Below are positions 40,101 through 52,732 of a stretch of DNA of 64,000 nt, in pieces. Under the pieces are notes generated by a model. The model made no database searches. It was given only the letters and a program-made list of their open reading frames with translations, and had not been told where the DNA came from. Position 1 is the stretch's first letter. The number at the start of each line of letters is the position of its first letter. Both the position numbers and the translations under genes were made by a program. This DNA is from Ciona intestinalis (taxonomy: Eukaryota; Chordata; Ascidiacea; Phlebobranchia; Cionidae). The stretch is from NCBI RefSeq assembly GCF_000224145.3, contig NC_020166.2, positions 5,571,050 through 5,635,049 on the forward strand, given 5' to 3'.

Positions 40101-43100
40101 TATGCGGTATTTCTTCACAACAATCTACCTTTCTGTCCCTTAAAACCCGAAGGTCCTGGCAAACCAGTTCTGCCAGTTTCGCCAATGGGACCAGGTCTAC
40201 CAACAACACCCGGTAGTCCAATACGTCCTCTTGCTCCTTTTGCCCCTTTTTCTCCTTCCACTCCAGGTAAACCATTCCGCCCGTATTCTCCTGGTATTCC
40301 AGAAACACCAGTGGAACCCTTAATACCTTGGTTTCCCCTGTTTCCTTTGGGTCCATCAGGTCCAGGAAGACCTACAAATAAATTAAAGATTAGATTAATG
40401 GTACCACATCAACAATCGTTGAGCCACATATGCATTTAATCATATTTTACCTTGCTGTCCAGGTTCTCCTACTGGCCCAGTGTCACCCTTCTCACCAGTT
40501 TGTCCTCTGACATCGACCAAACCACCCGGAGGTAGTGAACCTTTTTCACCTTTAAATCCTTGAGGACCAGTCGCTCCCTGTTTACCTGAAACAAACCACA
40601 AACATTAAATCAACTATTCAGCACCAAGTCATCAATCCCTTAAAGCAAAACCCACCTGGAGCTCCCTTTTTGCCATAAAGTCCTGACATACCATCAAGAC
40701 CAGGTAAGCCATCTATGCCATCGCTTCCCTTTGGTCCAGTTCTACCATTGGCACCTCGAGGTCCTGCAACGCCATATTGAATTATCGTTTATTCTAAAAA
40801 CTTATTTTTGGAAGTAATGTAAAACATACCAGGTGGACCGGGAGTTCCAGGAAGACCATCTGCTCCAGCAGGACCGGGTTTACCAGTTTCACCAGGCAAA
40901 CCAGTTGACCCCTTGTCACCTTTAAGACCAGTTTCACCTGTGTCAAAATAACAGAATTAAAGGATTGAATTGACATTAAAGGTGTTTATATGATCCGATA
41001 AATTACCATCTCTTCCAGCAAATCCAATTGATCCCTTTGGTCCCCTTAGTTTACCACTTGATGGTAAACCTGGTGGTCCTCTATTACCTTTAATCCCAGG
41101 TTTACCTGGTGGACCAGTAACACCACTTGGTCCTTCTGGTCCAGGTGGACCTCTCCTTCCAACAAGTGCTGATTCACCCTTTTCACCTGGAATGACCATG
41201 ATGTGATTATATATCAATAGGAAACTATGTATTAGTTGATGAATATACCTGGTGAACCATCTTTTCCAGGCAAACCCTCTAAACCTGGAGTTCCCTCTAA
41301 ACCAGGTAATCCAGGAGGACCAGGCAGGCCAACTAATCCTGGGAATCCTTGGCTTCCAGACTCTCCCTTAGCTCCCGGTTCTCCTACTTCACCTTTCTGG
41401 CCAGCAGGGCCAGCAGGACCAGGGTATGAAACACCATCTTTACCTTTTTCACCCTTCATACCATTGCCTCCTCGTATACCAGTGACACCACGTTCACCAG
41501 ATAAACCAGGTACCCCTGGCAAGCCAGATTCGCCTTGTGGTCCTCTTAGACCTACGAAATACAAAAAGTTATTATTTTATTTACCAAAATACAATAATTA
41601 AACAACTTACCTTGTTCTCCTGGCACTCCAGGTAATCCAGGTTCACCAGTGTCACCTCTCTCTCCATCATCCCCGGTGACACCTTCAACCCCAGTTTTTC
41701 CTTGTTCTCCTTTTGTACCTTTCAGCCCAGGAAATCCAACTCTACCCGGTGATCCTGTCTCTCCTTTTTCTCCTTTAGGAGCAACTCCTCCTAGTGACTC
41801 ACCAGGTTCTCCTATAAAAAAAAAGAATTTGCTATAACTCAATTTTTCTAGCTTTAAAGCTCGCTTCTAACCTTTTGATCCAGGAAAACCCTGTGGTCCT
41901 GTGAATCCTTCATCTCCTTTTTCTCCTTTGAAGCCAATTTGACCAGGCAAACCAAACGCATCTTGTCCAGCTCTCCCTTCTCTACCTTTAAGTCCTTGGA
42001 AACCTTTTAAACCCGGTAGACCTGGCAAACCTTGCGGTCCAACTTCACCCTTTAAACAATAAAAAATATTTTTAAAACCACAGAATACAATTCATACCAC
42101 ACTAGGTTACAACCTACCTTTTCTCCATGTGCTCCTCTTCTACCAGATCTGCCATCTTGACCAGGAATTCCAGCAATCCCTGGTTCACCTTGACCACCAG
42201 GCAAACCTGGTTCACCTGGTTCTCCTTTAACATCTCCGACCAAAGTTGCTGGTTCACCTTTTTGACCTGGTGGACCTATCTCACCAGTTCTTCCTTTTTG
42301 GCCCTAATTGAACACCGTTTAATGGATATGCATGTCTTATGTAAAAACATCAATTTTCTTACATCAAATCCTCTTGGTCCGTTTTCACCAGATTCTCCTG
42401 GTTCACCAGGCTCACCCAGCTGGCCACTGATGCCAGGTAACCCTGATAGTCCAGGCAGACCATTTTGGCCAGGAGGTCCAGGACTTCCTTTTTCCCCTAC
42501 TGCATCTTGACACGCACATTCACCCCCTTTCTCTCCTTTTTCTCCAGGGCCACCATCCCTACCAGCAACACCTGTACGTTAAATTGTTCATCAATAAAGC
42601 TCATACCACTTAGCACTGTCAAGAAATTTTTTATCTGAACATATTTCCTTTACCTTTGAGACCCTTTAAACCACGTACACCGGGTATTCCTGTTGGACCT
42701 TGTGGACCAACCATATGATCTCCATCTGGTGTGATAATTTGACCAGGTGCACCAGCTACACCTCTCGCACCAGGCTGTCCAGGTTCACCCCGTAATCCGG
42801 GCGGGCCATCTCTTCCATTCAGTCCAGGAATGGATTCACCAGAAATTCCTGGAAATCCTCTTGGCCCTTCTTCACCAGGTAAACCTGGGACACCATCCTG
42901 ACCATGTTTACCATTACGACCTAAAAATCATACAATTCAGTTAAAGTTAAATGTATACACAATTTCTTTATGAGGTCATACACAAATATACTGTGAGTTG
43001 GCCCATTACCACATGTGTACAAAACAAATACTGTTTAAAAGTTAGATATTATTCATTTTAAAGTAAGGAAAAAATGGTAGTTTTAACTACCTTTCTGTCC

Positions 43101-46100
43101 TGGTTCTCCTTTTTCACCAACACCAGGCACACCAGGGTTACCAGGCAGACCTATCTGACCAGGTAGACCATCTTCACCAGGTGGTCCATCAAAACCATTT
43201 ATTCCTGGCTGACCATGTGGTCCTGCTGTACCTGGTTTACCAACATTTCCTGGTGACCCGGGAGAACCAATAGGTCCTTGTAGGCCCTAAAAATCATAAA
43301 TTTTTATTTGACAAAATGACACTGACAGTTCATTACAGACTTTATCATTTTTTACCTGTAATCCAGGAAGACCTGCTGCTCCTACTGGACCTTGCTCTCC
43401 TTGCTCCCCTTTCATACCGGGAGCTCCATCAATTCCACTTCTTCCAGGCATCCCACGTTCTCCCTAAGAAAACCAGGTAAATTAGCTTTATACATATTTT
43501 AAATGAATGAATAGTTTCATTAAATGGTTTCATTCATTCATACTTTGACTATTTATATGTTGTACCTGTCTGCCATCATAACCCGGTACTCCGGCTGCAC
43601 CAGTGGGTCCTCGTCCTCCAGCCAATCCACGAACGCCCTTCTCTCCCTTTTCACCAAATCTTCCTCTTTCTCCCTAGATGATTAATTTTAAAAACATAAT
43701 CATTCTCATTTCCATTTTTTAAATAAAAATTCTCTTCTTGAGCAGATAGAACTTACTTCAAATCCTGGGTAACCAGGTTCTCCTTGCATGCCGACATTAC
43801 CCTTCATTCCCTGTAATTTCATACATGGTTATAAATACATATATATTAAGTAGGCTAACTATTATTTAAACTTACCTTTGACCCATTATTTCCTGGTGGT
43901 CCAGGAATTGGTGTAAACAAACTGTCAGGAGGGCCAGTCAAAAATCCAGGGCTACCAGGTAATCCTGGAGGGCCAGGTTCACCCTGTAAAAAAATGAAAC
44001 TTGAGTTAAAAGTTTAAACCGATTTTTATTTTAGTTTTACCTTTTCACCACTCTCTCCCTGGTAACCAATTCCTTTATGGCCTTGAGGACCTGTTCGACC
44101 TTTACTTCCTGGCCTTCCCTTTAAAGAGAAGTTTGGTTTAGGTATAGCGCTTTTCATACCCTATAAAAACATAGTTTTACTTACAGGTGGACCTGGTTTG
44201 CCAGGGTAACCTTTGGGACCCAAGGGACCAGTGGTACCAGGTCTTCCAGAAGGTCCTTTTGGTCCAGTGTGGCCACGTTCACCTCTTGCACCTTTAGTAA
44301 GGTCCTCAACATTCACATAAGCAGGTTCTCCCTTTGCACCTTTCATTCCATCAGGACCCTGTAAAGACATCATATGAAATGCAACTATGCCAATTAGGAC
44401 AAAATATTGCTGTCAAAGCAATCAGGCATGTTAAGAAAATTTTTATTTTGTTCATGTCTTACCGGTAATCCATCTAAGCCATTGTATCCAGGAGGTCCTG
44501 CAGGTCCCATGTCACCCATGGTTCCATTGCACCCATCTTTACCGGGGTATCCTCTGGGACCAGACTCTCCAGGGTGTCCAGGAACTCCGTTGATCCCTGA
44601 ATATCCAGGCACGCCAATAGTCCCCTAAAATAACCAGTTACTGCTTAACTTGTCATTAAATTGACAGTCAATTGCTGTACCAGTCGGTTAAGTTTATTGC
44701 CTGGTCTGTGCGACTCGTCTGCGCAATTCATTGAATTACGATTTTAAAACAGGGTTTCGAATTGCTGTGCTGACAGTTAAGTAGGTCACATTTTAAAGCC
44801 TATCGTCAATGCAAAGGAGAATACACGTTAGCGGTCTTATGAAAAACTCATTTACACAGTGGGCTTAGTCAAACTAGAGCACAAGGTTAGAAAGGAGTGG
44901 TTCTTAAAATAACCACGCGCATCAAGACAGATTGACAGTGGATAAACTATTTGCTTGTTCAGATGTTTTCCTAACCAACTTCTCCGCCGAATGATTCTGC
45001 TTTATGCCGATCAACGAATACCTTTTTGTATTAATATGATCGCTGGTGTTTTTATTAACAATTTCACTCAGACTAGTCTCCACGGTCAGATTTTTTTCCA
45101 AATTTAAAACCTCTACTGCTAATTAACCAACTAAAAACTTTTTGGCTTGTAAGGTATATAAACCTTAAAATATTTGTTCCAAATATAGTGGTATTTACAC
45201 ATTAAACTTTTAGCTTACCCTGTCTCCTTTCTCTCCAGCTTTCCCAGGTCTGCCAGGAAGACCACCATATCCTTTCGGGCCCATGACTCCTTCAGGACCC
45301 GGGAAACCAATCTCTCCTTGCAGACCGGTCGGTCCTTGAGCACCAGGGGGTCCCTGGAACGAAATAGTTCAATTGGCATGTGGTAAGACTAAACGCATTA
45401 ACGTAAAAAAACGACCTTGACAAAAATCGGATTGTCAGCAAAACGTTTTTTATATTTTAAACTATCCTTATTTTACAAAAACAAAACAAAAATGGATTAA
45501 ATGTTTGTGTTTGTATTCAGTGACCCGCTAAGAAATATCAAAGCACAGTCCTTCGTTACATTATACTTAAGTAAGCCATAATTCTTCTCGGTTTGTTTGA
45601 CGACATAATAAGGCGCCTGTTCTTTCATCCCATATGTAGGAAAGTGGGCCATGGTAAATATAAGGGTCACAAATTCGGCCACCCGACGACCCTTTTCATT
45701 ACGAATTTGACAATTGGACAATTTCCACCGCGGTTTTTCTTTGAAAATTACCTCACATTATCAAGCGAGAGAAAAAACTATAGTAGCCACTGCACTGATA
45801 TAATTGAAACCGAATTCAAAACAGCCGTTAACGAGTTCCGAATTATTACGTTTCCCTACATAAACACAGTTCTCTATTAGAAGTTTGACATAGTGCAGAT
45901 ACCCCCATGTTATTATTTCAAAACGTAAACCCGGTGTGAGATAGCCAAGTTGTTAATCAAAAAATCAAAATCCCTCCATAGAGTCTGATACACAAACGTA
46001 TTTTGTAAAATTTAGTGAATACACACCAAATGTAACTCATAAACGTCAACTCTCAGACGCAGAAGTATATTTTCTACGGAAACCCGGCCTAAATGATAAA

Positions 46101-47346
46101 GTAGACCGGCTGCTGCTGGGCATTTAAGCTAACTTTGTGCTCAATCTATCAGAGAGGTGACTATGGGATATTTATGTTTCTGGTAAGCTCTCGTTCGTCC
46201 TACTGCGTGATAAATTCGCGCAAAACCGCGGTTGTAATACATCAGAAATGAACCGCGTTTCAAAGACGAGATATTCCTATATTAAGGCCGGTGTTTCAAC
46301 TAAAATTATCGCTAACCAGTTAAAAACGCCTTTCTCGAATTTGCGTCTTTTTTGTTGTATCAGTTCAGCAACCTTAATTCGCGTTTGAGTGTTATCTTAA
46401 TACGGAATTTGATGTTTAAAGACAAATAAACGGTTGATCCAGGTGGCTTTACATTTTAAAGATTAAACAGGGCACTTACCCGGCGGCCTTTCTCTGAAAC
46501 GCAGAATCCGCATTTCCCCAACTTTGAACAATCGCGACCACCACAAGGACCTTTCAGCTTCTTGATAGATCGCTCCTGGAAATTGCGGTCATAAAATGTA
46601 CGCGTCAGGTTGCGGTCATAATATATACGACTTCGTGGTCATAAAATAATAGTTTCAAATGCTTTTGCACTGTGTACACCTAAATGGCTGGGAATTAGAA
46701 GCAAAGCGCATTGACCTTTATTTTACGAGTATGCATCAATAGTTATGGAAGTGAATTCTTAAACTACAAAATGGAATGTGAATAAAATCTTAACTGCTTT
46801 GTGTACAGCAAGCTACAAAATGTGCGAAACTTCGCACCATTTTAACTTGCGGTAACCTTAATTTTGTTTGATAATAACAACACCACGGTTTAAACAAACG
46901 TCACTCTTGTTTTGACAAACTGATTTAATAAGTATGTGACAACCGTTTTGCCCCCGCACAATGGCGAAGAAACTCGTTGCTAGTAACCCGGTACTTACTG
47001 CGTTGATTTCCAGACTCAGTGAAACGAACAACACGAACAGCAGCCATCTGAAAATAATTTATTACCATTTAGAAAGTTACTTTCGTCCCAATAACTAAGT
47101 ATTAAAAGTGACGTCACTGTTTCCGGTTACGGAATTTCGTAAACGGCTGAGACGCACTAACTAAATGCCATATTAATACTACTTAACACATTTATGATAT
47201 CATTTGTATACTATTAATAAATTTGAGGCCAATATAAAGAATTTTACCGTATTCGACGTTATATTTTGTTTAGTGTTTAAGCATATTTATTTGAGTGGTC
47301 GAAGTACTTACGTGTATCTATTCGGTAAATGAACAAATTGCGCCAT
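37168..47346 (-). CDS. COL4A2: Collagen type IV alpha chain, alpha-2 class
   Basis: The gene is complete from start codon to stop. Exons 47346-47312 and 47047-46999 encode a signal peptide ([12 protein letters not shown] + [16 protein letters not shown]). Exon 46575-46480 encodes the 7S head with [15 protein letters not shown], the alpha-2 style CGGRDC. Exon 45353-45219 opens the Gly-X-Y domain. About 27 further Gly-X-Y exons follow down to 38434, for example 38854-38598 and 39086-38925. Exons 38209-38018, 37847-37696, 37625-37491 and 37428-37168 form the NC1 domain, with [29 protein letters not shown] and YSFWLTTI. These NC1 residues, the DGCNGT site near 44540 and the GGECACQD interruption near 42510 are alpha-2-class features. 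Chains assemble into basement-membrane networks through 7S and NC1. Boundaries of middle exons are approximate. Confidence 0.93.
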
Positions 47347-50318
47347 ATTGTCTCTTCTTTTTGACGTAACTGGCCGAATTCTAAAAAAACATAGTTTTAC
47401 AATTGCTGTTACTGATTTTTACCGCTTTAGAGAACAGAGTATCGACATCGAAAAATTCTTACTGGCACTACGGAGATCTCGCCGTCAAAGAGCCGCCAAG
47501 CTTCCGCAGACGACCCGATGTAAACTGCTCCCCGCTTCCTGTCTGTGGTATAATATCCTACACCCTGCTATCACAGTAAGTTCATACACCTAGATGTAAA
47601 AATGCATGGCCCTATGAAACCTACGCGAAATCGGTAAAATTTAACAAAATCAACGTCCTAAAACAACCCGAAATATTCTGCTGTAGAAAAGCCGGGTTCG
47701 ACAAGCGACGGTCGTGCTCGAGCGCGATCGACTAAAAAAGTGAAAATTTGCCGCTCCCATTCCGCCCTTCTCTCCGCTGTTCTCTTCAATCAGTAACATC
47801 GTTGTCTTTTTCTCTTTAATCTCTTCGCTTTTTCCCACTCGCTCGTTTTCGCCTGAGGGTTGCTTCTACCAAATTCTGACTCCTTGTCTTGTCGTGTAAA
47901 AGAAAGAAAAGGAAGTATGCTCTGTAAGTTTCAGAAAATATACAGGAAAAATCATCCATTGCATTTTCTCCGCTCAAACTTCGGTCTTGCAACGTTACTG
48001 ATGCACGAACGCCCCTCAAGCAAAGATTCGCTGGTCCGAAAATTTTTTTTGAATGACCGATTGTTATTCGGTCGTGATGAAACCAAATCGCGAAGTATTC
48101 GTTCCTTTGGGAAATCGTGACTGACTCGGATTCCCGGGAGTTTCTCTTGACGTTGGTTTAGGTTGCGTTCAAGCAAGCACAGAGGTTTGCAAAATAATAC
48201 GGGAGGAAATATAAACAGCAGCGCGTTTGTTCGCAACCTTCTATAATGAGACCGGCATCCCTCGTAAACGTTCACACGTTCGCCGACTCCCAGCTTCCCG
48301 AAATTCGCGCTCTCTGACGTCACAACCCGCGATAATACTCCATCACTTATCAAAACTTGCTCTGGTTATATGCCGGTGCAGCGATTACGTAATCCTTTTA
48401 CCATGCCGTTGCTGCTTGGTCTGCGAAGCCACTGTACCCTTCGCGTTAGTTCTGTTTATCATCGGTTATCGCCAGCGATGCATTCTCATCGCCGCTGGCC
48501 ATCGGCCCCGCAACCTCTTAATATGGTTTCTATTCGCCGTCCTTCCATACCAAAGTTTTTGAGGCCAACTATTAACAAACATTACTTTCGCCAATCGAGC
48601 CCTCCTAAATCAAGCGTACCATCGATTGATTAGTAGTAAGTCGTGTTTACTTTCGCAAGGAGTATCTGGTCGCCGTTGTGTTTCCGTGCCTCGGTTTCCG
48701 GCGCTATCTACGAAAGTCTGGTGCCTATTTAAGCGCACCTTGTCTCGATAAATGCGATCCTTTTCAAACCGGCTCCTCGAATGATGTACCTAAATTACCT
48801 GTACACGTAGCGAGTTATATAAAGCAATTATATCGCCATCCGGCCCATCGAGCCAAAAGATTGGAGTCAAGTGACAAACACCGACGATCTGCTGCCTAAT
48901 CCTCCCCTTAATCCTTACCACCAACCCGTATGATTTTGTGGTCGGTAGATAAATTTTAAGCAGGTTACGAGTAAAATATAGGGCACAATACGCGACGCCG
49001 GTTCTGGTGGTTATAGGAGAGGAGTTATTGATCCTCCGAGAATAAATATTAAATTCGCCAAAACGCAAATATTCAAAATGCGGGTTGGGCATGCTTTAAG
49101 GCATAAAATCGTTTTGCTGATCAAAGAAGATGTGTTTGCGGGAGGCGCAGAACACAATAGGCTCATGCCGAGTTCGGTACGTTTTATTCCGCTCCGTTTT
49201 TTTGTTTTATTAAATTTGTTACGCTCGAAAGCGGATTTACAAAACAGTCGATCATTGGCAGTCGCTATCGAAGAATTTGACATTTCCCCTGCGGAAGTCT
49301 TCCGTCATCGTAAGTCGCGCATTTTTGCATCGGTTCCGTTGCACCGAGGCGAGATTCCACTTTTTCTTGGTTTGTTTAACGCGAAGGATGTTTAGGCGAT
49401 TTCTCCGCCTCTTCGCTCGGAAGTGGGAGGCCGCAGTCGCTCCGCAGCAGACAACGAAAACCACAAGGTAGGAAACCTGACGAAAAATTTTCTCATTTCA
49501 CCTTGAAACTTCGCGAACGGCGATACTATCTGCTCTGGCCAAGCTGCCGGAGCGTTAAGCGCCGCTAGACCATGGCTTTGGTTTCCGGGTGCACTTCGTT
49601 CTTTGCGGACGTTTTAATTTTTTTGAAGCGAATTGCACGCAGAGCTAACTGCAGAAATAATCGCGCGAAACTCTTGACTCTTCCTATTTCACATTTTCCT
49701 CGGATAGAATTCGAACTGGCAAACAATGCAGTCCTTGCGCGTGACCGTTGTTTGGCTGCACCGGCTCACGAAAGTCAGTTGTTGGTTTAACTAATATAGC
49801 ACCGTGGCGTTTTTTCAATCTTTGTGTGATCGGGCTCTAATGAATTGAAATCTCGTTTGCACAGCTCCCGTGCTTTTTATAAATCGTGAAGGCGACGACA
49901 GTGGACTAGATTTGCTCGCTTAAAAGTAGGTTTCATTACGGACCGGGTCGCGATTTAAATTTGACGAGAGGAGACGAGCGGCTCCTCGCCCTCTTTCTTT
50001 TTGTTGGCCGCCTCTCCGGTCCATTTCTTTCTCTTCTGTCCGCCGATCCGTGTCTAGCGGTTTTCTCCTTCCTACATTTTTCTCTTGCGAGTGTGATATT
50101 AGTTCTTCGCACAGACTTACGACAGACTGTACAGCGCAGGAAGGTCCCGCCATTCCGGCCGATTTCAGTCACCGGTCTCGATCTATGTATTGCTGAGTAT
50201 AGAACGGCACAAGTAGTTTACTAATTAGCAACAGTTTTCAATATTTGCATGCAGGTTATCTGACTTGTCTAGTTTAGCGGCGTTGCATAATTTCGTAGGC
50301 CAACTGCCAGGCATCGAC
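47347..50318. other. Intergenic region between divergent signal-peptide genes
   Basis: About 3 kb lies between the collagen IV start (minus) and the signal-peptide exon at 50319 (plus). Many overlapping open frames of 60-130 codons occur on both strands, as expected where stop codons are sparse, and none has a recognisable domain. Base composition is less AT-rich than in the introns. It probably holds promoters for both flanking genes. Confidence 0.45.
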
Positions 50319-50408
50319 ATGGTGGCGGCAACATTTGGGCGGAGTCCGATGATTGGTTGCATCGTGATTGTCCTGTTCGCTAACTTTGCTTCAATATCTT
50401 ACGGAAAG
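50319..50408 (+). CDS. Signal-peptide first exon, candidate collagen IV alpha-1-type gene
   Basis: Thirty codons from ATG at 50319 to a GTGAGT donor after 50408 encode MVAATFGRSPMIGCIVIVLF then ANFASISYGK. It is a typical secretory signal with a charged start and hydrophobic core. The exon stops after a Lys in phase 0, as the first exon of vertebrate COL4A1 does (ending ...AAAK before GGC). It faces the alpha-2-type gene head to head, the arrangement known for COL4A1/COL4A2 and for Drosophila Cg25C/vkg. No Gly-X-Y exon follows on the plus strand within the window, so identity rests on position, phase and the signal peptide alone. Another secreted protein is possible. Confidence 0.45.
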
Positions 50409-51972
50409 GTGAGTTTTTACCCAATTTTTCTTTAGATTAAAAAGCAGCGCCTGGACGATTTTTGTTATTTCGTATATGTAAACAATCGAACATCAGTGTG
50501 TATTTTTGTTAAATTTAGCTGTTTCATAAAGCTGAAATACATTTTATTTCAGTATGAACAATCTTAAATTATTTGGAATTTCTAAGCCTTTTCGTTTAAA
50601 TGAATAATGACCGTTATATGAGATGGCATGCTGTTTTCAATCATACGGGCATCAGATTGTTTTTTTGTATTTGCTCAGTGGGCAGGCTGCTTAAGGATAA
50701 ACAGTATCCGCTAGTGCGGAATTATCGCTGTTCAAATTGAATGATTTATGCGTGCGAAACCGAATCTAAGGTCATGGGTTAATGTGATTGTACGAATAAG
50801 TCTGTGAGATCGCTTTTCTAAAATTATTCCACTCCAATGGGTTGAACTTTTCACATCCGCCACTGACAGCATGCAATAAGGGTCCAGCTAATCGGCCGTA
50901 ATATTGTTTCCGATAGATTTCGTTTGTCACGCCTAACGCGTTCCGCCTTCTAATGTAATTATAGTTCTGCGGTTGGCAGGTGGTTGTTCTCATACGCTGC
51001 CTTGTATTATCGAGCATGGGACAGTGTCTTACACGTAGTTTTCAGTTTCTTCGACGTAGTTCCGCCGCCAGGATAATAGAAACGTGTTTTACGGTCATAG
51101 AAAAAACTAAACATGACGGATCGCCCGTCGTACTCTAAACGCATTTGATCCGACTGGGATGTGACGGCTTTCGGGGTGTATTGCCGTAAAATCGGCCAAG
51201 TTAACATTTACACCGTTATTACCCCTCATAAATAAATTCTACGACGTGTCCCGAGTAATACAATGAGTGACTGGGTATTCACCGTCACGTTTTAATTGCT
51301 TTAACGGTTCTCGTTATTGCAATGTTTATAGGTCAACTGCATATGCCAGCTGACCGTATGTGTCATCTTTAACTTTACGATTCGTTCACATAGCTGTTCG
51401 TTCCGCTAAATACCATAAAACTTATTGCCGCTATATAATCTATCATGGGCAATTTCTGGTTACACGGCGGAACGTTCTTATTACCCGGCCTCATAATCGT
51501 GAACTTCTGATTAGTTTACTGTTTTATAAGGTCGGTCAAGTAATTTATCACAGATGGCTACTACATCGCCTCATTGGCTATTTTTATTACTTTACGTTCA
51601 TTGCTTACGTAATGGTTTAAAGCGCTGTAAAACAAAGGTCAAGAAATACGAGCTACTAAGTTAAACCATCGCGTGTATATAAAGTGCATATGGCCCCAGG
51701 GTACTAATGTGTCGCAGGAAAATTTGGGCTGTTCCCGCAAAGTCGGATCCATCATATTCACATTTCCCTTTCATACCAACGTTGTTCCGCTTACTAATAG
51801 CAGTAAGGGCATTGGGTTAATAAATATTTATATCCACATATAACACACATACACGCACACCACAATCTTGTGTGATAAGATTAATGCCAATTATAATGCA
51901 CCATCACTACCTTTGGTTGGGGTTTTACGTAACATGTTTACTACACCACATTCCCCCAGTATTATTAAATTG

Positions 51973-52097
51973 NNNNNNNNNNNNNNNNNNNNNNNNNNNN
52001 NNNNNNNNNNNNNNNNNNNNNNNNNNNNNNNNNNNNNNNNNNNNNNNNNNNNNNNNNNNNNNNNNNNNNNNNNNNNNNNNNNNNNNNNNNNNNNNNN
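51973..52097. other. Assembly gap, 125 Ns
   Basis: A run of Ns. The bases immediately to its right are the second half of a MITE, so the missing sequence probably includes the first half. Confidence 0.99.
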
Positions 52098-52164
52098 TGT
52101 TTACTACCAAATGCCACCAGTAAATACAATGAAAAGGTGTCCCATCTTCCCCCACCCCGCTATA
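52098..52164. repeat. MITE copy, family A, cut by the assembly gap
   Basis: The visible part is TGTTTACTACCAAATGCCAC through GGTGTCCCATCTTCCCCCACC, which matches the right-hand third of other copies. Confidence 0.85.
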
Positions 52165-52423
52165 TTTCCAAAAAAAATAATTTTAGAGTATATGATTTAG
52201 CATCTATCGTCTTTACTCTAAGATATGTTTGCGAGCTTTTCCTGTTGACGTTCTATAAAAGCAAATCGAACAAAGTTTTGTTTTTGTGTTTATTTATTTC
52301 CGGAATTTATCACGGTAATACGCGGTTTGTAATTCTTCTGTAAATAAGGGACAAAATGTTAAGTTTGTTACAATATTAATTTTGTCTTGAAAAACGCACC
52401 CGCGACACCAAGCATAAGAATGC

Positions 52424-52682
52424 TTACTCTTCTTTCAAAAGATTGAGGAGAAGTTCAGCATCCATTTCGTCATCTGTAATATATTATAACAGTGTCATTT
52501 AAATAATATGCATAGCTGGCGACAAAGTAAAGTTAAAACATTATAACAGTCGCTTACTCATAGCATTTTCCATTTTTCGTTGCTGGTTCCATTTTGTCCA
52601 TGGAGACCAACTGCCACCACCGGTTGAAGATTCAAGAGCTTGTTCAGCTGCTAATTCCGCTGCTGTTTTGCAACTCCACCAC
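52424..52682 (-). CDS. Secreted-peptide gene, second copy, incomplete at a gap
   Basis: The final exon (52473-52424) encodes the same acidic tail as the complete copy, DEMDAELLLNLLKEE. The visible part of the first exon (52682-52558) encodes ALESSTGGGSWSPWTKWNQQ then RKMENAM in phase with it. The upstream part, including any signal peptide, is missing because of a 50-N gap at 52683-52732. The text right of the gap corresponds to sequence about 330 bp upstream of the complete gene's start codon, so roughly 400 bp is absent or deleted and the gap length is not a true size. The segment nearest the gap is more diverged than the rest. Whether this copy is functional cannot be told. Confidence 0.65.
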
Positions 52683-52732
52683 NNNNNNNNNNNNNNNNNN
52701 NNNNNNNNNNNNNNNNNNNNNNNNNNNNNNNN
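52683..52732. other. Assembly gap, 50 Ns, inside the second peptide-gene copy
   Basis: Comparison with the duplicate at 58545-58960 suggests that about 400 bp is missing here, unless a real deletion coincides with the gap. Confidence 0.99.

Larger units (their letters stand above)
50409..52225. other. Intronic or intergenic stretch with an assembly gap
   Basis: No exon could be supported. The interval holds a CA-rich run near 51845-51862, a gap of Ns at 51973-52097 and a truncated MITE copy to its right. If the exon at 50319 belongs to a long gene, this is its first intron. Confidence 0.4.

Noticed and set aside
41236-41601. Proline-rich open frames on the plus strand across 38590-44628 (for example [17 protein letters not shown])
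   Set aside because: They are the antisense of the collagen Gly-X-Y exons: GGN codons read as NCC (Pro-like) on the other strand.
47348-50224. About twenty overlapping frames of 60-133 codons on both strands
   Set aside because: No domains, no paired splice signals, strong mutual overlap; consistent with a less AT-rich intergenic region.
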